In this document: positions 17,763 through 24,255 of the stretch, in pieces
Layout of the letters: each line of letters begins with the position of its first letter
How positions within the stretch are numbered: the first letter of the stretch is position 1
IMG/VR virus record: IMGVR_UViG_3300028571_000085
Location: 1 to 29,196 of that record
From: a virus
DNA length: 29,196 bases
Direction: 5' to 3' (one strand)
Position numbers and translations under genes: made by a program
The notes under the pieces: generated by a model
What the model saw: only the letters and a program-made list of their open reading frames with translations
The model's database searches: none
Told to the model about the DNA's origin: nothing

Positions 17763-18269
17763 ATGATTAAATTAGGCGATATATTAAACGAGCTTCTTTG
17801 TGAAAAAGAAGATAGATGTAAACGTATCGCCGATAAAAGATATGATAAACCATCAGCTTATAAATCCGGCGCAATAGTAAGATGCCGTCAAGGTAAGATC
17901 TGGAAAGATTTAAAAGAAGAAATAGAAGATCCAACTATTGAATGTGAAAACTGTAATCATAGTTGGAAAGTAAGTCAATCAGATCCATCCGATTTATATA
18001 TTTGTCATACATGCGGATTTGATAATAGTAATGATTTAAAAGAAGAAGAATCATTACATAAATGGTTTTCTAGACAAGGCGGAGAAGGTAAATCTAGAGG
18101 ATGGGTTGATTGCAATACATGTAAGAAAGATCCTAAAACCGGTAGAAAAAAATGCAAGCCTTGCGGTAGACAAAAAGGTGAAGATCGTGCAAAGTATCCT
18201 TCTTGCCGACCAACACCATCACAATGTACAAGGGAAGGAAAGTGTACAACTTGGGGTAAAACAAAATGA
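17763..18269 (+). CDS. Leader-bearing Cys-rich zinc-ribbon protein
   Basis: I choose the ATG at 17763 (168 residues) over the one at 17745, because it lies just after the upstream stop and gives the leader MIKLGDILNELLCE, nearly identical to that of the nucleotidyltransferase at 12381. After the leader come RIADKRYDKPSAYKSGAIVR (a motif I recall from other phage proteins), a zinc ribbon CENC...CHTCG (about 58-84), then a Cys-rich basic tail: GWVDCNTCKKDPKTGRKKCK with further Cys. About 12 Cys in all suggest two or more metal sites. Nucleic-acid binding is plausible from the basic charge. Its last four bases (ATGA) overlap the next start. Confidence 0.75.
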   Translation: MIKLGDILNELLCEKEDRCKRIADKRYDKPSAYKSGAIVRCRQGKIWKDLKEEIEDPTIECENCNHSWKVSQSDPSDLYICHTCGFDNSNDLKEEESLHKWFSRQGGEGKSRGWVDCNTCKKDPKTGRKKCKPCGRQKGEDRAKYPSCRPTPSQCTREGKCTTWGKTK

Positions 18270-18595
18270 TAAAATTAGTAGACTTAATTAAAGAAGAAAA
18301 AATTACCGACGAAAAATTCGAAGAATTTGCTGTTACTAGAGGTAAAGGTGCTGCTAAAATAGCATCAACTGCTCAAGAAAAAGGCGGATTATCATTACTA
18401 ACTTGGCATCATTTTAAAGTAAAAGCCCCGTACTATAAAAAAGCTGAAGAGGGTAAATTTGATAAAGAATCAGGTATAAAAGAGTTTGAAAAAACCTTAA
18501 AAAGTATATCCTTGAATATGACTCAAATAGAATTCCAAAGAGAAGTAGGAAGATTAGAAGTTCTAGGTGAGCTTATCATTAAATCTAAAAAATAA
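18266..18595 (+). CDS. Leader-bearing small protein, unknown function
   Basis: 109 residues, beginning MIKLVDLIKEEKITDE, a variant of the shared leader that lacks a good protease site after Glu. The body (GAAKIASTAQEKGGLSLLTW, then FKVKAPYYKKAEEGKFD, and a Leu-rich C-terminal helix EVGRLEVLGELIIKS) recalls a common uncharacterised phage protein. No catalytic motif is visible. Translation is coupled to the upstream gene by an ATGA overlap. Confidence 0.72.
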   Translation: MIKLVDLIKEEKITDEKFEEFAVTRGKGAAKIASTAQEKGGLSLLTWHHFKVKAPYYKKAEEGKFDKESGIKEFEKTLKSISLNMTQIEFQREVGRLEVLGELIIKSKK

Positions 18596-18600
18596 AGATA

Positions 18601-19224
18601 ATGCTAAATGAGAACATTCCATTTTTTAAATGTCTCGTAAAAGAATCTTACTTCACAAAAAATCCAAAAGATTCTAATAAGTATCATAATGCTTACGCTT
18701 TCGGAATACAATCAATAACAGGTAAAATTCTCACCTTCCATATCATGACTGATTACGGAATGTTAAGATCCAGAGTACCTCTATCAGAAATCTATTTAAA
18801 AGAACCTAAAAAAGATATACCATATTATTATAAGCAATTATGGGATTGTTTTGATAACGATGTATCTATTACAACTTATAGCTTTTTAAAAGAAAATAAA
18901 TGTAAAGTTATATTAAGAGATAAGACTTATGTCTGGGCGACATATTTATTTACAGTAGATTGGCAAAACAATCCATATTCAGACGAACCTACTGATTATA
19001 AATGCGGACATGTATTAGTATCTGATGATGGATACTTATTATGTATGCCTAATAATAGGATATTCTGGAAAGATTCTAACTGGATTACTAAAGATTTTCC
19101 AATAGAACCAAAAAGTATTAAGGTAGATACAGAGCTATTATCTGTAGAATCAGTATCAGATAGATGGGTAACTGAAGATACAGATTCCTTTTATTATGAC
19201 ATAAAAGAAATAAATAATGATTAA
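18601..19224 (+). CDS. Conserved-looking phage protein, unknown function
   Basis: 207 residues, mostly beta-like, with many Trp, Tyr and Cys. Notable segments are FHIMTDYGMLRSRVPLSEIY, LFTVDWQNNPYSDEPTDYKC and PNNRIFWKDSNWITKDF. I recall similar segments in other phages without a known role. No leader is present. It overlaps the following leader-bearing gene by 8 bases, so the two are probably translated together. Confidence 0.7.
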   Translation: MLNENIPFFKCLVKESYFTKNPKDSNKYHNAYAFGIQSITGKILTFHIMTDYGMLRSRVPLSEIYLKEPKKDIPYYYKQLWDCFDNDVSITTYSFLKENKCKVILRDKTYVWATYLFTVDWQNNPYSDEPTDYKCGHVLVSDDGYLLCMPNNRIFWKDSNWITKDFPIEPKSIKVDTELLSVESVSDRWVTEDTDSFYYDIKEINND

Positions 19225-19531
19225 AATAATTGATATATTAAAAGAAGCACTTTCGGAAAAAAAACGAAAAGGATTATGGTATTATATTAATCGTAAAAAG
19301 AAATTAGGAATAAAATCATCACCTAAAAACTCTAAAAAATATAAAGCAGCAGTAAAAGCAGGTAAAGAATTATCTAATGAAGGAATTGATGATCCTGTAG
19401 AACCAGGCATTCTTAAAAAAAGATTAGGTAAGTTATCTTGTACTAGAGTTAAGGCTGAAAAGGCAAAATTAAAAGATAAAGGTACTCACTACGCAAAAGC
19501 ACTACAAAGATATATAAACTATCACTGTTAA
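19217..19531 (+). CDS. Leader-bearing basic protein
   Basis: 104 residues. It begins MIKIIDILKEALSE, the shared leader, followed by a strongly basic body: KKRKGLWYYINRKKKLGIKS, then KKYKAAVKAGKEL. The C-terminus KKRLGKLSCTRVKAEKAKLK followed by GTHYAKALQRYINYHC is a small helical domain that I recall at the ends of several phage proteins. The charge would suit DNA contact inside the head if the leader targets it there; both points are inference. Confidence 0.74.
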   Translation: MIKIIDILKEALSEKKRKGLWYYINRKKKLGIKSSPKNSKKYKAAVKAGKELSNEGIDDPVEPGILKKRLGKLSCTRVKAEKAKLKDKGTHYAKALQRYINYHC

Positions 19532-19536
19532 TAATA

Positions 19537-19797
19537 ATGAATCCATATAAAGATTTAGAAGTTACAGATTTTTACATTATAAGAGAATTCTATCAAGATA
19601 TAAATCCAATAGAACTAAAATGGCACAGGGATAATGAAAATAGAATTATAGAAATTCAAGGTAATACTGATTGGAAAATACAACTAGAAAACAATTTACC
19701 AGTATCTATAAATGATCCGATATTTATACCTAGAGGATCATACCATAGAGTTATAAAGGGTACTAATAATTTAAAATTAAAGATATATAAAAAGTGA
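19537..19797 (+). CDS. Small cupin-like protein
   Basis: 86 residues. WHRDNENRIIEI, then NDPIFIPRGSYHRVIKGTNN, give the pattern of a single small cupin barrel, with possible metal ligands His and Glu in the first motif (H-x-D-x-E) and His in the second. Compact phage proteins of this look are usually unannotated; the substrate is unknown. Its TGA stop overlaps the GTG start of the next gene (GTGA), the only GTG start I accept in the window. Confidence 0.65.
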   Translation: MNPYKDLEVTDFYIIREFYQDINPIELKWHRDNENRIIEIQGNTDWKIQLENNLPVSINDPIFIPRGSYHRVIKGTNNLKLKIYKK

Positions 19798-20204
19798 AAA
19801 AACAATTAATTAACGAAGCATTCAGATTGCAGCAGCTAGCTGGTATTCAGCCTATTAATTCTTTAAATGAAAAATTAGATGATGTTGGACGTGAAGATTC
19901 TGATGTCGATAATGATGGAGATGAAGATGAAAGTGATGAATTTATACTTAAACGCCGTGAACTTATTAGTAAAAATATGAGTGAAGGTGAAGATCACGAA
20001 GTAGCAATGGCTCAATCAAGTCTAAAAGCTATTATTAGCTCAGCTTCTCAATTAATGAATAAAATAGGTCAGGAAGAAATTAATATACCTGCCTGGATTC
20101 AGGATCACATTACCAATTCAGAAAACTATATCGAACAAGCTAATCAAGGATATCATCAATTATGTGATAAAGGAGAAGAAGATGTTGAAGTATCTATAAT
20201 GTAA
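19794..20204 (+). CDS. Acidic helical protein, GTG start, possible head-processing site
   Basis: 136 residues from GTG at 19794, overlapping the previous stop. The N-terminus (M)KKQLINEAFRLQQLAGI has INE followed by Ala, a good match to the T4 prohead-protease rule. After about residue 22 comes an Asp/Glu-rich patch (EDSDVDNDGDEDESDEF), then a helical region about 65-136. The patch DVDNDGDEDE resembles a dockerin/EF-hand style calcium loop (D-x-D-x-D-G-D), so calcium binding is possible. Small acidic helical phage head proteins often serve as scaffold or core; that role is inference. Confidence 0.66.
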   Translation: MKKQLINEAFRLQQLAGIQPINSLNEKLDDVGREDSDVDNDGDEDESDEFILKRRELISKNMSEGEDHEVAMAQSSLKAIISSASQLMNKIGQEEINIPAWIQDHITNSENYIEQANQGYHQLCDKGEEDVEVSIM

Positions 20205-20207
20205 AGA

Positions 20208-20693
20208 ATGAAGAAGAAAGAAATATTAAGGTATATTATTAAAGAAGAAGTAACTAGATTCTTAAAAGAACAAGAAGAATCTGTACAGATTACTTTTGAA
20301 ACTAATCCGTTAGAATATATTTTAATAAAATATCCTTCACTACAAAAGACATTAATTAATCTAATGTCGGATGCATTTAAAGACTATCTGACAGGAGTAT
20401 ATATAATGGCTCCTAAGCCGACTACATTTAAAATACTACTACATAACGGTCAATATTTTTACCTAACATATTTAGGTAAAGCATATGAATGTGAAGTATC
20501 CGGTAGAAAGTATTATTTAATGGGTATTGGAGAAAAACAACGAGCAATATTAGCTATAGCTAATTTATTAAAATTAGGAAGGCCATCCTCAAGTGAAGGG
20601 CCTTCAAGTGAAATATCGGCTGGAGAAGAAGCTACATCTCCTGCAGCAGAGACTCCACCTTCTCAAGCTGAAGAAGAGAAAACTGAATCATAA
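20208..20693 (+). CDS. Phage protein with low-complexity acidic tail
   Basis: 161 residues. MKKKEILRYIIKEEVTRFLK is a helical, loosely leader-like N-terminus. The core (about 30-125: YPSLQKTLINLMSDAF, TGVYIMAPKPTTFKILLHNG, then YYLMGIGEKQRAILAI) is an alpha/beta domain I recall from other large phages without a function. The last 35 residues are Ser/Glu/Pro/Ala-rich and probably disordered. It starts three bases after the preceding stop. Confidence 0.7.
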   Translation: MKKKEILRYIIKEEVTRFLKEQEESVQITFETNPLEYILIKYPSLQKTLINLMSDAFKDYLTGVYIMAPKPTTFKILLHNGQYFYLTYLGKAYECEVSGRKYYLMGIGEKQRAILAIANLLKLGRPSSSEGPSSEISAGEEATSPAAETPPSQAEEEKTES

Positions 20694-20734
20694 GTTGATT
20701 AATTGAGATATTATAGTTATTATTAGCTACTGAA

Positions 20735-21676
20735 ATGATAAAACTGAGCAATATATTAAAAGAGGTTATGAAAGAAGATGATAAAGAAGTATTATCCGGT
20801 AGCACTATCTACGATGATGTAATTAAAAAAGAATTAAAAGTAGAAGAGATACCAAGTGTTAAAGGTAAATATAAATTAGGAGTTTCTGGAAAGATAAATC
20901 CAGCTGATTTACAAATATTTAAACAACTATATAAAGTATCACCGCCTAGAAAAAACAAAGAAATAGGATCTGCAGGATCTCAAGGATCTGGAAACGGAGA
21001 AATAGCATTATATTGGTTATTAAAAGGTAGTGGGTATAATGATATTATAGATTCTAGAGAAAATAATCAACCGGATTTAAAAATAGGAAATGTAGGCATT
21101 GAGGTTAAATCTGTAGATACAAAAACATTCCAGCTAGGTAGATTTGCCTCTGTACAGCCTATTAAAGGATTATTAAACAGTCTATTTAGCATATCAGAAT
21201 TATTACAGGATGTAGAACATTCAGAAAAAGAAAATGTAGTAGCTGAAATTAAATCTAAAACAGTAGATTCTAGTAATTTTAGTATTGAAGATATTAAAAA
21301 TGCATGTAAATTATGTATAGATTTTTTTAATCAAATTAAAAAACATAAAGATTTAACTGTTTTTCCTATAGTTAAAAACGCATATAATAAAATTAGAATA
21401 TTATTTGATCAGATACCTAAAGATATAGATAAACACACTCCAGAAACCCTAGCAGCCGGATTACTTAAATTATTATTAATAGGATTACTAAACAATAAAC
21501 CAGGAATCGGAGGGTATTTTATTAATATAAAAGAAGATGGTGAACTAGAATGGTACAAAGTTACAGAAGAAAATATTAGTAAAATATCTAACGAAAAAAT
21601 ATTAACTAAAGCAGCTATCAACATTAAACAATCATCTGTATCTATCAAACCAGAATTATTTTTCGGTAAAAGTTGA
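20735..21676 (+). CDS. Leader-bearing PD-(D/E)XK nuclease-like protein
   Basis: 313 residues. It begins MIKLSNILKEVMKED, the shared leader. The catalytic core is visible at about 85-130: Glu89 in GNGEIALYWLL, Asp114 in NQPDLKIG, and Glu123-x-Lys125 in GIEVKSVD. This is the E...PD...ExK arrangement of restriction-endonuclease-like nucleases. The rest is helical with no DNA-binding motif I can name. If the leader sends the protein into the head, a nuclease delivered with phage DNA could attack host DNA or counter defence early in infection, but this is inference. It is preceded by a 41-base A/T-rich gap and followed by a gap with two TATAAATA matches. Confidence 0.76.
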   Translation: MIKLSNILKEVMKEDDKEVLSGSTIYDDVIKKELKVEEIPSVKGKYKLGVSGKINPADLQIFKQLYKVSPPRKNKEIGSAGSQGSGNGEIALYWLLKGSGYNDIIDSRENNQPDLKIGNVGIEVKSVDTKTFQLGRFASVQPIKGLLNSLFSISELLQDVEHSEKENVVAEIKSKTVDSSNFSIEDIKNACKLCIDFFNQIKKHKDLTVFPIVKNAYNKIRILFDQIPKDIDKHTPETLAAGLLKLLLIGLLNNKPGIGGYFINIKEDGELEWYKVTEENISKISNEKILTKAAINIKQSSVSIKPELFFGKS

Positions 21677-21679
21677 TAA

Positions 21680-21713
21680 TATAAATAATTTTTCATATAA
21701 TTAGTTATAAATA
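21680..21713 (+). promoter_or_regulatory. Two TATAAATA boxes, candidate T4-type late promoters
   Basis: The 42-base gap before the next gene holds two exact copies of the T4 late-promoter octamer TATAAATA, at 21680-21687 and 21706-21713. The first is well placed to give a short leader before the ATG at 21719; the second is too close. The high A/T content makes a chance match possible. Confidence 0.35.
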
Positions 21714-21718
21714 AAGTC

Positions 21719-21970
21719 ATGAGTAAACAAGAATCAAGCCGAATTAAATCATTTAAAACACCTGAAGGAATAAAAATTAGTACATATATTTCTCAAGGAA
21801 AGAAACCTACCTATCATTCATTAGAAGGACCAGCGATTAAGTATCCTAAACATATGAAAAAATCAGATGAGTATTTTATATATGGTATTCCATATTCTAA
21901 AGAAAGATGGTTAGAATTAAAGAACGATGTTAAGGTAACAACCAATCCGTTTCCTACAGATAACGTTTAA
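21719..21970 (+). CDS. Small protein with GPAI...YFIYGIPYS motif
   Basis: 83 residues. HSLEGPAIKYP followed by EYFIYGIPYSKERWLEL recalls short beta-hairpin repeats in phage proteins where 'GPA' is followed by 'W-Y-(I/L)-NG'. The function is unknown. It has no shared leader. The next gap (21971-22006) contains two overlapping TATTTATTAT strings. Confidence 0.65.
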   Translation: MSKQESSRIKSFKTPEGIKISTYISQGKKPTYHSLEGPAIKYPKHMKKSDEYFIYGIPYSKERWLELKNDVKVTTNPFPTDNV

Positions 21971-21984
21971 TTACATTTTTATGA

Positions 21985-22008
21985 TATTTATTATAAAATA
22001 TTTATTAT
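21985..22008 (+). promoter_or_regulatory. Double TATTTATTAT motif before gene at 22007
   Basis: TATTTATTATAAA at 21985-21997 is followed at once by TATTTATTAT at 21999-22008, the second running into the start codon. This is the densest instance of the recurrent intergenic motif. Its role, promoter or leader element, is unknown. Confidence 0.3.
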
Positions 22009-22561
22009 GGAATTTAACTACAAGCAATTCTTAACCGAAAACAAATTAACTAACCAGTCTAAAGTTAAATCATTATTTGAAAATAAAATAAATGAAGAAG
22101 AAGATAATGATGAATTTCAAGATGAGCCTAATTCAAAAGACATTAAACCCAGTAAAAGCACCGATAATTTAGCTGAAAAATTATATCAATTAGCTTCATT
22201 ATTAAAGCGTAAAGATGAATTAGTGTCTAAATTTAAATCTAATGAAATTAATTTCGATCAATATAAGCAAATGATCGGCAATATTCCACAGAAGATTAAA
22301 ACTTTAAGAGCAGATATTGAAACATTAGAATCGCAAGCAGCAGGGAATATGGATGAATCTAAAGATAAAAAACATATGCAAGAAGTATCTTATGAAACTT
22401 TAGAAAGAATGGAAGGGTTAATAAATAGAAGAGATCTAGAACTATTTAAAAATTCTTTAGAAAATATTACGAATGAATTGGAACAAGAAGGTTTTGAACT
22501 TTCTGATATTAAAGCATATATACAAAGAGAGCTTGATGAAATATTAGGAATATATAAATAA
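22007..22561 (+). CDS. Coiled-coil protein with T4 internal-protein-like N-terminus
   Basis: 184 residues. The start MEFNYKQFLTE has the same spacing of Tyr, Phe, hydrophobic and Glu as the capsid-targeting sequence I recall for T4 internal proteins (MKTYQEFIAE). The residue after Glu is Asn, though, so cleavage there is doubtful. The rest is charged and helical, with a coiled coil about 60-110 (LYQLASLLKRKDELVSKFKS) and another at the C-terminus. It is a plausible head core or internal protein lying directly upstream of the terminase gene. Confidence 0.72.
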   Translation: MEFNYKQFLTENKLTNQSKVKSLFENKINEEEDNDEFQDEPNSKDIKPSKSTDNLAEKLYQLASLLKRKDELVSKFKSNEINFDQYKQMIGNIPQKIKTLRADIETLESQAAGNMDESKDKKHMQEVSYETLERMEGLINRRDLELFKNSLENITNELEQEGFELSDIKAYIQRELDEILGIYK

Positions 22562-22565
22562 AATA

Positions 22566-22629
22566 ATAACATTAGTTATAGGTTACTATAATATTTATAT
22601 ATATAATAATTTATATAACCTAATGTTAT
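22566..22629. repeat. Inverted repeat spanning the terminase leader
   Basis: ATAACATTAG at 22566-22575 is the exact reverse complement of CTAATGTTAT at 22620-22629, which overlaps the terminase start codon at 22628. The 44 bases between are almost pure A/T. In RNA the arms could pair and hide the start, or in DNA they could bind a dimeric regulator. No U-run follows, so a terminator is unlikely. Confidence 0.5.
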
Positions 22630-24235
22630 GTCTCAAGATAATACGCCTAATCAACTATCAATAAAAGAAGCAATTAAGCAGGAATTTGTTAAATGTGCAA
22701 CAGATCCTGCTTATTTTATGCGCAAATATTATATGATCCAGCACCCCAAAAGGGGTCGAATACAGTTTGCATTATATCCATTTCAGGAAAAAGTACTAAA
22801 ATTATTACAAAACAATGAATATACAATAACTAACAAATCAAGACAGTTAGGTATATCAACGTTAGTATCTGCATATTCTCTATGGTTAATGTTATTCCAT
22901 AGAGATAAAAACGTATTAGCTATTGCAACCAAACAGGAGACAGCTAAAAATATTGTAACTAAAATTAGGTTTGCATATCAATCTTTACCAAACTGGTTAA
23001 AAATAAAAACAGTTGAAGATAACAGGTTAAGTCTAAGATTAGCGAACGGTTCACAAGTAAAAGCTGTTGCAGCATCACCGGATGCAGGCCGCTCTGAAGC
23101 TGTATCATTACTTATATTAGATGAAGCAGCCTTTATTGAAAACATTGATATAATATTTACAGCCGCTCAGCAAACATTAGCAACTGGAGGGCAATGTATT
23201 GCTGTTTCTACACCGAATGGTACTGGTAACTGGTTCCATAAAACATTCTCAGCATCTCAATTAAGTGAAAATAAATTCATACCCATATCATTACCTTGGA
23301 CAGTTCACCCGGAAAGAAATCAAACATGGAGAGATGAACAAGATAAAATCCTAGGTATAAGAGCAGCAGCTCAAGAGTGTGACTGTTCATTCACCACATC
23401 GGGTGAAACAGTAATTGAACCTACAATATTAAACTGGATAGAATCTAACACAATAGAAGAGCCTATCGAGAAAAGAGGAATGGATGGTAATCTATGGATA
23501 TGGGAACCAGTTGATTATAATAAAAATTATGCAGTAATAGCTGACGTTGCAAGAGGAGATGGAAAAGATTACTCTGCATTTCATATTGTTGATATCGAAT
23601 CAAACACCCAAGTAGGAGAGTATAAAGGTCAAATAGGAACTAGAGAATATGGTAATTTATTAGTAGGTATTGCAACAGAATATAATGATGCATTACTAGT
23701 AATAGAGAATAATAATATAGGATGGGACGTTGTTCAAACAGCAATTGAAAGAGGGTATAGAAACCTATATTACTCACCATCATCTGATCTAGCACTAACA
23801 AATGTAGAGATGTATCTTAATAAATTTAACTCCGGAAACGGAATGGTACCTGGTTTTTGTACGAATTTAAAAACAAGACCTCTTGTTATTTCGAAATTAA
23901 TCTCTTATCTTAATGAAAGGTCTTTAACAATAAAGTCTAAAAGAACACTATCAGAACTAAGAACCTTTATTTGGAAAAACGGCAGAGCACAGGCTATGGA
24001 TTCATATAACGATGATCTAGTCATACCGCTATCTATAGGAATGTTCTTAAGAGATACGGCTTTAAAATTTATGCAGACAGGCGAAGACTTAGCACGAGCT
24101 TCACTAAATGGAATGGGTAAAACAGGTAATAATGGCGGGTTTCAAATTTATAGTCCTAGTGATTATGGAGGTCAGAATCCATGGAATCAAACTAATATTT
24201 ACGGCCAACAAGAAGATCTTAGTTGGTTAATATAA
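22628..24235 (+). CDS. Terminase large subunit, T4 gp17-like
   Basis: 535 residues. This is the packaging motor ATPase and headful nuclease that docks on the portal and drives DNA into the prohead. The ATPase has Walker A KSRQLGIST (residues 70-78) and Walker B LLILDE (161-166) with catalytic Glu166, then STPNGTGNWF as the coupling motif. The RNase H-like nuclease has ADVARGDGKDYSAFHIVD (Asp306), VIENNNIGW (Glu360) and a later YNDDLVIPLSIG acidic site. It is somewhat shorter than T4 gp17 (about 610 residues) but has both domains. It lies 20 bases before the portal gene, an order common in T4-like phages once gp18 and gp19 are moved elsewhere. No small terminase is recognised in the window. 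Confidence 0.95.
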   Translation: MSQDNTPNQLSIKEAIKQEFVKCATDPAYFMRKYYMIQHPKRGRIQFALYPFQEKVLKLLQNNEYTITNKSRQLGISTLVSAYSLWLMLFHRDKNVLAIATKQETAKNIVTKIRFAYQSLPNWLKIKTVEDNRLSLRLANGSQVKAVAASPDAGRSEAVSLLILDEAAFIENIDIIFTAAQQTLATGGQCIAVSTPNGTGNWFHKTFSASQLSENKFIPISLPWTVHPERNQTWRDEQDKILGIRAAAQECDCSFTTSGETVIEPTILNWIESNTIEEPIEKRGMDGNLWIWEPVDYNKNYAVIADVARGDGKDYSAFHIVDIESNTQVGEYKGQIGTREYGNLLVGIATEYNDALLVIENNNIGWDVVQTAIERGYRNLYYSPSSDLALTNVEMYLNKFNSGNGMVPGFCTNLKTRPLVISKLISYLNERSLTIKSKRTLSELRTFIWKNGRAQAMDSYNDDLVIPLSIGMFLRDTALKFMQTGEDLARASLNGMGKTGNNGGFQIYSPSDYGGQNPWNQTNIYGQQEDLSWLI

Positions 24236-24255
24236 TATATTTATATTTATAACAA

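Noticed and set aside
18106-18291. Overlapping 61-codon + strand frame
   Set aside because: It is out of frame with, and wholly explained by, the zinc-ribbon gene and the start of the next gene; its sequence shows no recognisable motif.
20578-20605. Hairpin GAAGGCC...GGCCTTC as a terminator
   Set aside because: The 7-base stem lies inside a coding region, has a 14-base loop and no following T run; it coincides with a Ser/Glu-rich low-complexity part of the gene.
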